A stretch of 64,000 bases of DNA from an uncultured Legionella sp. (GTDB lineage: Bacteria > Pseudomonadota > Gammaproteobacteria > Legionellales > Legionellaceae). How positions within the stretch are numbered: position 1 is the stretch's first letter; the number at the start of each line of letters is the position of its first letter. The stretch covers positions 62,001 through 126,000 of the forward strand of contig CABHON010000006.1 of assembly GCA_902168255.1 (NCBI GenBank), written 5' to 3'. This document shows, one piece after another, positions 17,113-25,468 of the stretch. The translations under genes were made by a program, and so were the position numbers. A model generated the notes under the pieces. The model ran no database searches and had not been told where the DNA came from. It saw only the letters and a list, made by a program, of their open reading frames with translations.

Positions 17113-17877
17113 TCAGATTACTTTTTCTTTATTTTTTAGCTTATCGACAAGCTCAGCAACAGATTGCAACATTTCACCACCTGCCCTTACGGGAGGAGCT
17201 TCTGTTTTTAATATGTGAAGCGAAGAGCTAATTGATAACTCCAAATCTTCTAATGAGTAAGAAGTTAAAGGCTTTTGTTTTGCCTTCATGATATTCGGCA
17301 AACTTGCATAACGTGGCTGATTTAAACGTAAATCGGTTGTTACCACAGCAGGTAATTTAAGTAATAATGTTTCTAACCCGCCATCAACTTCGCGTACAAC
17401 TTTTACTTGTTGTTCATTGATGACATCTAACTGAGAGATAAAGGTTCCCTGAGCGATATTCAACAACGCCGCTAACATTTGTCCTGTCTGATTATTATCC
17501 CCATCGATGGATTGTTTTCCTAGAATAAAAAGAGAAACAGGTTTTGTTTCTGCTTCTTTGATAGCAACTTTTTGTAAAATTTTAGCGACATTTAATGGAG
17601 TAAAACAATGATCAGTTGAAACATGAATACCTCGATCCGCTCCTAGAGCTAGAGCCGTCCGAATGGTTTCTTGGCATGAAGCGTCACCAATAGAAACAAC
17701 GACAATTTCTGTTGCCAACCCTTTTTCTTTTAAACGAACTGCTTCTTCCACTGCAATTTCATCGAAAGGGTTCATTGACATTTTCATTTGATGTCTGTCA
17801 ACGCCTGTTTGGTCCGGTTTGACCCGAACCTTCACATAAGGATCTATCACTCGTTTTACAGCAACTAAAATTTTCAT
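17113..17877 (-). CDS. etfB: Electron transfer flavoprotein beta subunit
   Basis: The protein (254 residues from this start) begins MKILVAVKRVIDPYVKVRVK, the ETF-beta N-terminus, and continues MSMNPFDEIAVEEAVRLKE with the AMP-binding region. Later come LGKQSIDGDNNQTGQMLAALL and VTTDLRLNQPRYASLPNIMKAKQKP, the recognition-loop segment that contacts partner dehydrogenases. An in-frame extension of 14 codons to 17919 exists, but it would overlap the pilin gene and does not match the family, so I use 17877. etfA follows after 10 bp. Confidence 0.94.
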   Translation of the reverse strand: MKILVAVKRVIDPYVKVRVKPDQTGVDRHQMKMSMNPFDEIAVEEAVRLKEKGLATEIVVVSIGDASCQETIRTALALGADRGIHVSTDHCFTPLNVAKILQKVAIKEAETKPVSLFILGKQSIDGDNNQTGQMLAALLNIAQGTFISQLDVINEQQVKVVREVDGGLETLLLKLPAVVTTDLRLNQPRYASLPNIMKAKQKPLTSYSLEDLELSISSSLHILKTEAPPVRAGGEMLQSVAELVDKLKNKEKVI

Positions 17878-17900
17878 GTAAATTTTACTCTCACTTTTAT

Positions 17901-18341
17901 TTATTCTGCTGACCGACAATTTTCAGGAAGATAACGAGCAGGTAAAGATAGTCGTTGGCAACGCCATGTTACTTGTCCCTCCTCATAAGTAGGGACAAGT
18001 AAAAAATTACCATTTCCTGCTTCTTTTGTTGTCGTGACTGTAATAATTCCTGCTGCGCCAACAGAAATATTTTGAATATTTTCTGTTGCACCAGCAAACT
18101 GATAACCAGCGGATTCATTTGAATTAGGAGGAATACCCCCATTAGTTATCATGGTTTCGGAAACGGAAGTTTTCGCGGTTTCGGCAAAGGTAAGCGCTTC
18201 TGAAACCCGCGAACGAACTAAGTAATTTTGATAAGCGGGAATAGCCAATGTTGCCAAAACTCCCATAATGGCAATAACTATCATCAATTCAATTAAAGTG
18301 AACCCTTTAATTGGCGTATAACTTTTTTTAATGTTTTCCAT
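17901..18341 (-). CDS. pilA: Type IV major pilin-like protein (PilA/PilE)
   Basis: This 146-residue prepilin has a 13-residue leader ending at the peptidase site [38 protein letters not shown]. That stretch comprises the N-terminal methylation site, Glu-5 and the hydrophobic assembly helix. Two C-terminal cysteines (WRC...ENC) form the expected D-region loop, here 14 residues long. Such pilins build type IV pili for adhesion, twitching or DNA uptake. No other pil gene is nearby; the gene sits alone between a small acidic protein and etfB. It could be a minor pilin, but the length and loop fit a major subunit. Confidence 0.88.
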   Translation of the reverse strand: MENIKKSYTPIKGFTLIELMIVIAIMGVLATLAIPAYQNYLVRSRVSEALTFAETAKTSVSETMITNGGIPPNSNESAGYQFAGATENIQNISVGAAGIITVTTTKEAGNGNFLLVPTYEEGQVTWRCQRLSLPARYLPENCRSAE

Positions 18342-18355
18342 TGTTTCCTCAGTTG

Positions 18356-18640
18356 TTACTTGTCGTTATTGCCATCATCGTCGCTACTATCATCATCTAA
18401 AACATCTTCGTCATCTTCATCATTTAAGTCAATAAAATCATCTAATTCTTCACGCAACCGTTTACGTTCAAGTCTTAGTTCTAACTGACGCCTAATTTTT
18501 TTTCGACGTAATACTTCTTCTTTAGACTCATGTACTTCTACATTCGTCTCCTCATCATTCTCAATTAAATTTGACTCCTGTTCTGGCTCAAAAACATCCT
18601 CGTCGCCACCCAAAGGGGATTCTGCATCTGCTTCACTCAT
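18356..18640 (-). CDS. Small highly acidic protein
   Basis: This 94-residue protein is made of acidic ends flanking a basic helical centre ([30 protein letters not shown], split here only by description). The tail is almost purely Asp/Glu/Ser ([18 protein letters not shown]). The arrangement is reminiscent of the small PA3496-type proteins of gammaproteobacteria, which have a similar basic/Leu helix, but I cannot confirm that. There is no signal peptide and no cysteine. It lies 14 bp before the pilin gene and 31 bp after the L,D-transpeptidase gene, in the same transcription direction. Confidence 0.6.
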   Translation of the reverse strand: MSEADAESPLGGDEDVFEPEQESNLIENDEETNVEVHESKEEVLRRKKIRRQLELRLERKRLREELDDFIDLNDEDDEDVLDDDSSDDDGNNDK

Positions 18641-18671
18641 TACAAATTACCTCAACCCTATTATCTATCAC

Positions 18672-19583
18672 TTATGATTGACCAATTACTTGTGGAATAC
18701 CTGTTGTTTGCTCAGTAATATTACGAACAATAGTCCAATTTACCGGCGTTGGTGGCGTTTGGGCTTCTTGTTGAATAATTCTTACTGCACTAGACAATGT
18801 CTCATTAAAAACGCCTTGCTCTTCATCTAAAGGTAAATGTGCCTCCAAATAAAGTGCCCTATTCTTTCGACCTGCTTTATATGGCTGATTAATAACACGA
18901 ACTGTTGTACCAATGGAAACCATATTAAATAATTTTTTAATTTGGGGATTCATCATTCGAATACACCCCGCGCTAATACGCGTACCAATAAATTCATTGA
19001 GATTGGTTCCATGAATTAAAATGGAAGGCCAACCTAAATACAGGGCATATTCACCCAATGGATTATCTGGTCCAGGTGGAAAATAATCAGGAATTGGTGT
19101 TCCTTGTGCCGCTGCATGTTCTCGAACATGTTGGGTTGGATACCAAGCAGGATCGGCTTTTTTATTAATAATTTTAGTAACACCTACGGGTGTTCCCCAC
19201 ACACCTTCACGGCCGATTCCAATTGGATATGTGACGACAATATTTTGGCCAGGTGGGTAATAATACAGGCGGAACTCTGGCAAATTGATTACAATTCCTT
19301 CTCGAGGGCCTGGCGGTAAAATATACTCATGAGGAATAGTTACAGCCTGACCACTTGAAAGCCTGTCGTAAGGATGAATATTAGGGTTGGCTGCCTGCAT
19401 GGCATAATATCCTGTTTCTGTTCGCATACCAACGTCACCTAAACGTTCACCCGAACGAGCTTCAACCACTTCTACTCTTCCGATAATATCGTTACCAGGA
19501 GGAGGAAGAACATACGTTGCAGCATTAGCTACGCTGCCCCATAGCACACTAACTAACGTGATAAATTTTAATTTATTTTTCAC
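18672..19583 (-). CDS. L,D-transpeptidase (YkuD/ErfK family), periplasmic
   Basis: This 303-residue protein has a cleavable signal peptide (MKNKLKFITLVSVLWGSVANA). A LysM-like segment follows (GERLGDVGMRTETGYYAMQAANPNI...LSSGQAVTIP), then the catalytic domain. The active-site block is ILIHGTNLNEFIGTRISAGCIRM, with the conserved His and the nucleophilic Cys in SAGCIRM. The family makes 3-3 crosslinks in peptidoglycan or attaches lipoproteins such as Lpp to it. The size and the VLPPPGNDIIGRV start resemble E. coli ErfK/YbiS/YcfS. The start overlaps the end of the fadJ-like gene by 11 bp. Confidence 0.9.
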   Translation of the reverse strand: MKNKLKFITLVSVLWGSVANAATYVLPPPGNDIIGRVEVVEARSGERLGDVGMRTETGYYAMQAANPNIHPYDRLSSGQAVTIPHEYILPPGPREGIVINLPEFRLYYYPPGQNIVVTYPIGIGREGVWGTPVGVTKIINKKADPAWYPTQHVREHAAAQGTPIPDYFPPGPDNPLGEYALYLGWPSILIHGTNLNEFIGTRISAGCIRMMNPQIKKLFNMVSIGTTVRVINQPYKAGRKNRALYLEAHLPLDEEQGVFNETLSSAVRIIQQEAQTPPTPVNWTIVRNITEQTTGIPQVIGQS

Positions 19584-21519
19584 TTTTTTCTCTATTATTT
19601 ATATTACTTAAATTCAATTGTTCTGCATACTGCATGGGCCCACCCCTAAAAGGGGCAAAACCAGCACCGAATATCATTGCGGCATCTAATAAATCTTTAT
19701 CAGCAACTACTTTTTCCTTGAGGCAACACTTTGCCTCAAGGAGCATAGCTTCTATTAGATTATTCGCTATTTTTTCATCTTTCAACAAAAACTGTTTAGA
19801 TAACCAAGAACAAATTTTTCTATTGTGCTTATTATAGCGGAAAAAACCCTCTCTTGTCTTCTTGCCTAATTTGCCTGCAGCTACCTTTTCTTGCAGTAAT
19901 GCAATCGTTTGATCATGTGACAAATTTTCGGCTACTGTTAAACAAATATCTAACCCAATGGTATCAGCTAATTCAATTGGCCCCATTAACATACCAAAAT
20001 TTTGAGCAGCTTCATCTATTTTTTCAGGGACTACCCCTTCGTTTATAAAATCCAGCCCTTTCATAAGGTAAGGTGCTAAAATGCGGTTCACCAAAAAACC
20101 TGGAGAATCACTCACAGGAACCGGAAGTTTACCAATTTGAGAGACAAAGGCAAGTATTTCTGTAAATAATTCTGTATCCTCTTCCTTTTTTATAATCTCC
20201 ACCAAAGGCATTTGAGTCGCGGGATTAAAAAAATGTAATCCTGAAAGCCGCCCTGGTTCTTTCATATTTAAAGCAATATTACTAATCGAAAGGCTCGATG
20301 TATTGGTTATTAATAATGCATTCAATTTCGCTCTTTGTTCAACATCACTGAAGAAATTCTGTTTAACGATAAGGTTTTCCACAATAGCTTCGATAATGAC
20401 ATCGGCTTTTTCTACACCTTTTCCTTGAAAATCTATGGTCAATCGATCTAATGTTGCTTGTAATTTCTGTTTATTCGAACAATATTTTTCAAAGTATTTT
20501 TTTGCTCGAATAAATGCTTTACCAAGAGCATCAACATTAATATCAGAAAGAGTGACATAAAATCCATTTAAAGCACAAAGAGCTGCAATATCAGTTCCCA
20601 TGGTACCTGCGCCAGCAACATGGATATATTTTATGGTGGTTTTTCTTTCTGTTTTTCCCAAATGCTTCAATCGTTCTTTTAAATAAAAAACACGTATCAG
20701 TTCTTTAGCTGTGCCACCAGGAACCATTAACCTTTTTATAATCTCTATTTCATTTGTTTTAAGCGGATCGGCTACGATATCTAATATCGCATAAGGAGCA
20801 GGATAATGCTTTGGGTTCACCTTTCTTTGGAGAAAAAACCTCATTACCTTACTAGTAATACGTGAATTAATATAATGGGTAAAATGTTTTTGTCGTTTTG
20901 GCGGTGGATTTTTTATTATATGAATGGCTGCTGCTTCTAGTTGACGTCTTGGTATCATCACATCAAGTAAACCTAATGCTAATGCTTTTTTAGCACTAAT
21001 ATTTTTGCCTGGTAATAACAGGCACGTTAGTGCTTTATAAGCTCCCAAAAAACGAATAGAACGCGGAATGCCTCCCCATGCAGGAATAATCCCTAATTGA
21101 ACTTCGGGTAAGCCTAAGCTGCTCTCTTCGGTAGCAATTCTATAGCGACAGGCAAGAGCCAGTTCTAGCCCTCCCCCTAAACAAATGCCATTAATCATTG
21201 CTACCGTGGGAATTGTCATGTTTGCAAGCTTGTTAAATACTTTTTGGCCAAGTTGGATAAATTGTTCAGCTTCTGTGTCATTGTATTTGGAAAAAATATC
21301 AATGTCTGCCCCCGCAATAAATCCTTTTTTTTGGAGTGAATACAATATTATGCCTTTTATCCCTTGAGAATTATTCTCAATAATATCATTTAGTTCATTT
21401 AATACGGTTTCGTCAATAGTATTTACCGACTTGGCTCGTCGTTCTAACCCAGCCCATACAATATGCTGAGTATCTTTTCTAATATGCCAATGAATATAGT
21501 TCACGATATCGGCCAACAA
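19573..21519 (-). CDS. FadJ-like bifunctional enoyl-CoA hydratase/3-hydroxyacyl-CoA dehydrogenase
   Basis: This 648-residue two-domain protein acts in beta-oxidation. Residues 1-190 are a crotonase domain with GFIAGADIDIF, the oxyanion-hole segment GICLGGGLELALACRYRIA and GLPEVQLGIIPAWGG, which holds both catalytic glutamates. From residue 295 there is an NAD-binding fold (YIHVAGAGTMGTDIAALCALNG), then GLHFFNPATQMPLVEII with the catalytic His-Glu pair, and two C-terminal helical domains (NRILAPYLMKGLDFINEGV; FGAGFAPFRGGPMQY). It is shorter than E. coli FadJ/FadB (714-729). The start is a TTG at 21519; a GTG five codons later is an alternative that fits the promoter better. No fadA/fadI thiolase adjoins it; the nearest thiolase is at the window start. 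Confidence 0.9.
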   Translation of the reverse strand: MLADIVNYIHWHIRKDTQHIVWAGLERRAKSVNTIDETVLNELNDIIENNSQGIKGIILYSLQKKGFIAGADIDIFSKYNDTEAEQFIQLGQKVFNKLANMTIPTVAMINGICLGGGLELALACRYRIATEESSLGLPEVQLGIIPAWGGIPRSIRFLGAYKALTCLLLPGKNISAKKALALGLLDVMIPRRQLEAAAIHIIKNPPPKRQKHFTHYINSRITSKVMRFFLQRKVNPKHYPAPYAILDIVADPLKTNEIEIIKRLMVPGGTAKELIRVFYLKERLKHLGKTERKTTIKYIHVAGAGTMGTDIAALCALNGFYVTLSDINVDALGKAFIRAKKYFEKYCSNKQKLQATLDRLTIDFQGKGVEKADVIIEAIVENLIVKQNFFSDVEQRAKLNALLITNTSSLSISNIALNMKEPGRLSGLHFFNPATQMPLVEIIKKEEDTELFTEILAFVSQIGKLPVPVSDSPGFLVNRILAPYLMKGLDFINEGVVPEKIDEAAQNFGMLMGPIELADTIGLDICLTVAENLSHDQTIALLQEKVAAGKLGKKTREGFFRYNKHNRKICSWLSKQFLLKDEKIANNLIEAMLLEAKCCLKEKVVADKDLLDAAMIFGAGFAPFRGGPMQYAEQLNLSNINNREKSEK

Positions 21520-21533
21520 TTTAATTATGCATT

Positions 21534-21561
21534 ATTATAGCTACTCTGCTTGAAATTTAAA
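21534..21561 (-). promoter_or_regulatory. Possible promoter of the fadJ-like gene
   Basis: On the minus strand, TTTAAA (21561-21556), a 16-bp spacer and a perfect TATAAT (21539-21534). The predicted start site lies so close to the TTG at 21519 that it would favour the GTG at 21504 as the initiation codon. Confidence 0.35.
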
Positions 21562-21608
21562 GCCATTATCCTTAAAATTGGATCAATTTTAATTAGTTGG
21601 TAATAATA

Positions 21609-21821
21609 ATGAAAAAATTAATTTCTTTTCTTTTCCTTGGCTTGTTTCTATCTAGCTGCACAACAACAGCAACGCAAGATGATACAGCGCAGACTACTGG
21701 TGCAAATGCGGAAGCAACTGCGTCTCAAACACCACCTGATCAAGCAGAAATTGCCCGTCAACAAATGGCGGCTTATCAAGCCCATCAAATAAAAATGTAT
21801 ACTCAGCCGGTGAATAATTAA
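21609..21821 (+). CDS. Small lipoprotein of unknown function
   Basis: From the ATG at 21609 this is a 70-residue protein. A lipoprotein signal (MKKLISFLFLGLFLSSC, cleavage before Cys-17) is followed by a Thr/Ala/Gln/Asp-rich region (TTTATQDDTAQTTGANAEATASQTPPDQ) and a short helical end (AEIARQQMAAYQAHQIKMYTQPVNN). An upstream TTG would add four residues but gives no better start. It is transcribed opposite to the fadJ-like and dnaG genes on both sides. No function can be assigned; similar short Gln/Ala-rich lipoproteins are common in the outer membranes of gammaproteobacteria. Confidence 0.75.
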   Translation: MKKLISFLFLGLFLSSCTTTATQDDTAQTTGANAEATASQTPPDQAEIARQQMAAYQAHQIKMYTQPVNN

Positions 21822-21830
21822 AGGAAATGA

Positions 21831-21914
21831 TGTAGGGGCGAGCGGCGCTCGCCCTCAGTGTTTTATAGATTTGGATCCATTCGGCAGGAAGGGCGATTGC
21901 CAGCTGCCCCTACA
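21831..21914. repeat. Short inverted-repeat element between lipoprotein and dnaG genes
   Basis: TGTAGGGGC (21831-21839) and GCCCCTACA (21906-21914) are inverted ends. An inner GGGCGAGCG/CGCTCGCCC hairpin lies at the left. GTAGGGGCGA-type palindromes are common dispersed repeats in many bacteria. It could also serve as a bidirectional terminator for the two converging genes. Confidence 0.6.
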
Positions 21915-21950
21915 AAGGTTCTTCCCAGATCTCTTACAGCAATAATAAAT

Positions 21951-23720
21951 CTATTGCTTAGTTTTTTTAATCTTCTTATTAATCATTTCCAACCATTGAC
22001 GTCGCTCCTCATGGGAGGTAGTAGAAAAATTTGTTCGTTCTTTTTCTTGATGTATTTTACGAATATGTGTATCCAAAAATTCTTTCTGCATTTTATCTAA
22101 AGCACCTAATAATTCTTCTTTTATTCCCGTAGGAGGAATATGATGGGAAATCACGGCTAATTTTACAATCCATCCTTCATATTCATGCCCTCGATAATGC
22201 TCCAATAAACTACCTGTCGTTCGAATGTTATTTTCTTTTATGGTTGTCATTAGCTCATGAAGAGCTTGGCCGCTTTTAGGTTCCATTGAGTCCAGTGAGG
22301 GAATTACTGAAATATGCTCTATGAGCTCGGGATGTTGAATTAATAAGGTTAGGGCCAAGCGAGCATGCGTTTTTGTTAGACGATTTTCTTCTTGCGATTC
22401 AGAAACATGCGTCTTCTTTTCCGTTGGTACCTGTCCTTGAAGCAAGGTCATATTCATGCGTACTTTATGCCCAAGTTCTTCCATCATTAAATCTCGATAA
22501 GCACAAGCGGGCATTAATGAAAAATAAGGTTTAGTTATTTCCACTAATTTTCCGCGATCAGCCATGTTGGATAAATCGAGGTTTTGCGTTAATTCTTCAA
22601 AAAATAGTGAGTCTAACGTTTTAGCTTCTCGCATATAACGGGCTAAAACATCTATACCACCTTGACGAATTAAGGTGTCAGGATCCTCTCCTTCTGGTAA
22701 AAACATAAATTGAAATTTTGCTTTGGCATCCAAGTAAGGTAAAGCACTTTCTAATGCCTTCCAACCTGCTTTACGCCCAGCATTGTCTCCATCAAAGCAA
22801 AAAATTAAATGCTGCGAATAACGTAAAAGTGATTGGACATGTTCTCTCGTGGTGGCTGTTCCTAAAGTAGCGACGACATAAGGAATACCATGTTGAGCCA
22901 ATGCAATAACATCCATATACCCTTCCACCACTAAAATAAATTCAGGATGCGGGTTTTTCTGGGCAACTTGATAAAGTCCGTATAAGGATTTGCTTTTATG
23001 AAAAAGCGTCGTTTCTGGAGAATTAATATACTTGGGTTGTTGTCCTGCCTCTAAAACGCGACCACCAAATCCAATAACACGTCCACGTCTATCATGAATA
23101 GGAAACATAATTCGGTTGCGATAAGCATCGTAAGTGCGACCAGGTGTTTTTTCAATGAGCATCCCGGTGCTAAGAAGGGCTTTCTCACTTTTAGGAAAAG
23201 TATGGCTTAAATGGCTCCATCCCTCTAAAGCATATCCTAATTGATATTCTTCTATAATCTTTTCACTTAAACCTCTATCCGCTAAATATTGTTTTGCATG
23301 AGAAGATTGATTTAATTGCGACTGATAATAGCGTGCTACTTCAGAAAGTACGATATATAAATTTTGGGAAAACTTAGAAACAGAAGCATTTTCATGAGGA
23401 ACTTCTAATCCCACACGACTGGCTAACTCAAGAATTGCCTCCCGAAACTCTAGGTTTCGATAAGCCATCATAAATCCAATAGCATTTCCGCTTACACCGC
23501 AGCCGAAACAATGATAAAACTGTTTGGTTTGGGAAACACTGAAAGATGGAGTCTTTTCTTGGTGAAATGGACAACAAGCAGAAAAGTTACGTCCCGCTCT
23601 TTTTAGTGGGACATAACTATCGATAAGATCAACAATATCTATGCGCGCAATGAGATCGTCGATAAAGGCTTTTGGTATACTCTTTTGTGAGTGCACATTA
23701 CCTGACGCCTGACTTCCCAT
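21951..23720 (-). CDS. dnaG: DNA primase
   Basis: DnaG lays RNA primers at the replication fork. The 589-residue protein has the N-terminal zinc-binding domain (CCPFHQEKTPSFSVSQ...FYHCFGCG, with Cys, His, Cys, Cys ligands). The Toprim core follows, with LVVEGYMDVIAL and FDGDNAGRKAGWKALE, whose acidic residues bind metal. A C-terminal helicase-binding domain ends in HEERRQWLEMINKKIKK. It follows rpsU by 15 bp. In the classical macromolecular-synthesis operon rpoD comes next, but here the next gene is a convergent lipoprotein gene, so rpoD is elsewhere. Confidence 0.96.
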   Translation of the reverse strand: MGSQASGNVHSQKSIPKAFIDDLIARIDIVDLIDSYVPLKRAGRNFSACCPFHQEKTPSFSVSQTKQFYHCFGCGVSGNAIGFMMAYRNLEFREAILELASRVGLEVPHENASVSKFSQNLYIVLSEVARYYQSQLNQSSHAKQYLADRGLSEKIIEEYQLGYALEGWSHLSHTFPKSEKALLSTGMLIEKTPGRTYDAYRNRIMFPIHDRRGRVIGFGGRVLEAGQQPKYINSPETTLFHKSKSLYGLYQVAQKNPHPEFILVVEGYMDVIALAQHGIPYVVATLGTATTREHVQSLLRYSQHLIFCFDGDNAGRKAGWKALESALPYLDAKAKFQFMFLPEGEDPDTLIRQGGIDVLARYMREAKTLDSLFFEELTQNLDLSNMADRGKLVEITKPYFSLMPACAYRDLMMEELGHKVRMNMTLLQGQVPTEKKTHVSESQEENRLTKTHARLALTLLIQHPELIEHISVIPSLDSMEPKSGQALHELMTTIKENNIRTTGSLLEHYRGHEYEGWIVKLAVISHHIPPTGIKEELLGALDKMQKEFLDTHIRKIHQEKERTNFSTTSHEERRQWLEMINKKIKKTKQ

Positions 23721-23735
23721 TGCTGTAAAAAAATA

Positions 23736-23984
23736 TTAAGCTGCGCTAGTCGTCTCTGTTCTGGCACGACGACGCATTTGACGACGCATAGGACGATCAC
23801 GCATTACTTTTTTCAAATGGCGCTTAACAGCAGCTGCTTTTTTACGCTTACGTTCTGTCGTAGGCTTTTCATACGCTTCACGACGACGAAGTTCTGTTAA
23901 AATACCAGCTTTTTCACAAGCACGTTTAAAACGACGTAGAGCGTACTCTGCGTTTTCACCCTCTTTCACACGAACTGTGGGCAT
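23736..23984 (-). CDS. rpsU: 30S ribosomal protein S21
   Basis: This 82-residue protein starts [29 protein letters not shown] and continues with the S21 signature [27 protein letters not shown]. It is a small-subunit protein needed for initiation. It is about ten residues longer than E. coli S21 because of a tail [18 protein letters not shown] Shine-Dalgarno stands 9 bp before the ATG. It is the first gene of a shortened rpsU-dnaG operon, and lies downstream of the first kinase gene of the CDPS/kinase region, whose stop is 66 bp upstream. Confidence 0.97.
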   Translation of the reverse strand: MPTVRVKEGENAEYALRRFKRACEKAGILTELRRREAYEKPTTERKRKKAAAVKRHLKKVMRDRPMRRQMRRRARTETTSAA

Positions 23985-24049
23985 AGATTATTATCCTCTA
24001 TTATATAAACTAAAACAGCCGACTATTTTAAAGGAGCTTAAAATAAAAA

Positions 24050-25465
24050 TCAACTGGCAAAAGCAAATTCTGTGGCAGGAAACGACAAAGTGAATTCAGT
24101 AAATTTATTTAGCTCGGAGCGACATTCAATTTGCCCACCAAATGACTCCATTACCAATTTACAAAAAGCTAATCCTAACCCAGTACCTGAATGAGCCTCA
24201 TCTGTAGTCTCAAATTTATTAAAAATTTTAGGTAAGTAGTTAGGGGAAACACCTGAAGCCGTATCGGTAAAAATTAATTTATTCATTTTCTTACCTGTTT
24301 TACACTCAATAAAAATTTCTCCTTTTTGAGCTTCTCCCATTGCATTTAGTGCATTACGTATTAAATTAAATAGCACATGCTTTATTAATCGTTCATCACC
24401 ATGATATGAAAATTCAACTATTGGCATATAATTAATTTTTTCATTCTCTCTAAAAGGATATTCTTTTATTGCCTTTTGAATAGTATCGTTTATAGAACAT
24501 AAAGTAAGTAATTCCTTTTTTTCCTTATTTGATACCGTCGAGACTTTTTTTAATTTTACCAATAACATATTGATAACTTGGGAGCATTCTTTTACTGCTT
24601 GGCAAATATTTTTAGTTTGTAATAAAAACCTTTTCTTTTGTTCCGCAGACTCGCTAATTTCCTCAACATCCAACAATTGCATAAGATTCGCATTAATCTG
24701 GATAATAGAAAGAGGTGTGCGTATTTCATGCGCAACGCTACTAGATAAAATGTTCATTAACTCAGCATTTTTCTCAGCAATTTCTTTTTCTTTTAGAAGT
24801 TGCTCTGCTCGTTTTTTTTCCGTTATATCAGTATAAACCCCAAGAACACCTATTACGTTTTTGCGTTCATCAAACATAGGCACTTTGCTTACAAGCAAAA
24901 TCATATTTAGGTTTTTTTCTTCAAAGTTAATCACTGGTTTTTTTAAACAAATAACTTTTTTATCCATCTCAATATAATCATTAGCATACTCTTTCCATGG
25001 CATATCGTAATCTGTTTTACCCACAATTTCTTCTGCTGAATTTAAGTCAGCAGAACGGGCAAATGCGGTATTACAACCTAAAAAATTAGAATGTAAATCT
25101 TTCCAAAAAATGGCATATGGAAGGTTATTTATTATATTTTTTAAATACGCCCTGCTATTGGCAAAATAAGTATTAATTATGGAAACATCAACAATAAGGG
25201 ACGTAGCATTTGGATCAAAAATAGATTGAGGAATGAACTCAAAACGAAATCGATTATCTTTTGAATATAAAATATTCACTATTTTTGATTCAATTATTGC
25301 CTCTAAACTCCAAGAGTTTAAAAAAGTAATTTTTAGTTCTTCCAGTGCAACCAAAAAATTATTTTGTTGGTAAAAAAATCGTAGCTCATTTTTTAAGGTA
25401 GTATCTTGATACTCAGCTTGTTGAATTAATCCATCTTTGAGAATATTTAAACGAAGAAATCTCAC
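24050..25465 (-). CDS. Cytosolic PAS-domain sensor histidine kinase (module 3, HK1)
   Basis: This 471-residue kinase has no membrane segment. Residues 1-105 are an N-terminal domain I do not recognise. A PAS domain follows (about 110-215: LPYAIFWKDLHSNFLGCN, then EEIVGKTDYDMPW), then a coiled linker and the dimerisation/phosphoacceptor box SSSVAHEIRTPLSII with His-246. The ATPase domain has FNLIRNALNAM (N box), DTASGVSPNYLPKIF (G1) and GTGLGLAF (G2). It starts with GTG, with AAGGA 9 bp upstream inside the end of the oxidoreductase gene, so the two are coupled. The kinase core is nearly the same as those of HK2 and HK3. No response regulator is adjacent. It probably senses a cytosolic ligand or redox state. 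Confidence 0.88.
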   Translation of the reverse strand: MRFLRLNILKDGLIQQAEYQDTTLKNELRFFYQQNNFLVALEELKITFLNSWSLEAIIESKIVNILYSKDNRFRFEFIPQSIFDPNATSLIVDVSIINTYFANSRAYLKNIINNLPYAIFWKDLHSNFLGCNTAFARSADLNSAEEIVGKTDYDMPWKEYANDYIEMDKKVICLKKPVINFEEKNLNMILLVSKVPMFDERKNVIGVLGVYTDITEKKRAEQLLKEKEIAEKNAELMNILSSSVAHEIRTPLSIIQINANLMQLLDVEEISESAEQKKRFLLQTKNICQAVKECSQVINMLLVKLKKVSTVSNKEKKELLTLCSINDTIQKAIKEYPFRENEKINYMPIVEFSYHGDERLIKHVLFNLIRNALNAMGEAQKGEIFIECKTGKKMNKLIFTDTASGVSPNYLPKIFNKFETTDEAHSGTGLGLAFCKLVMESFGGQIECRSELNKFTEFTLSFPATEFAFAS

Positions 25466-25468
25466 TTT

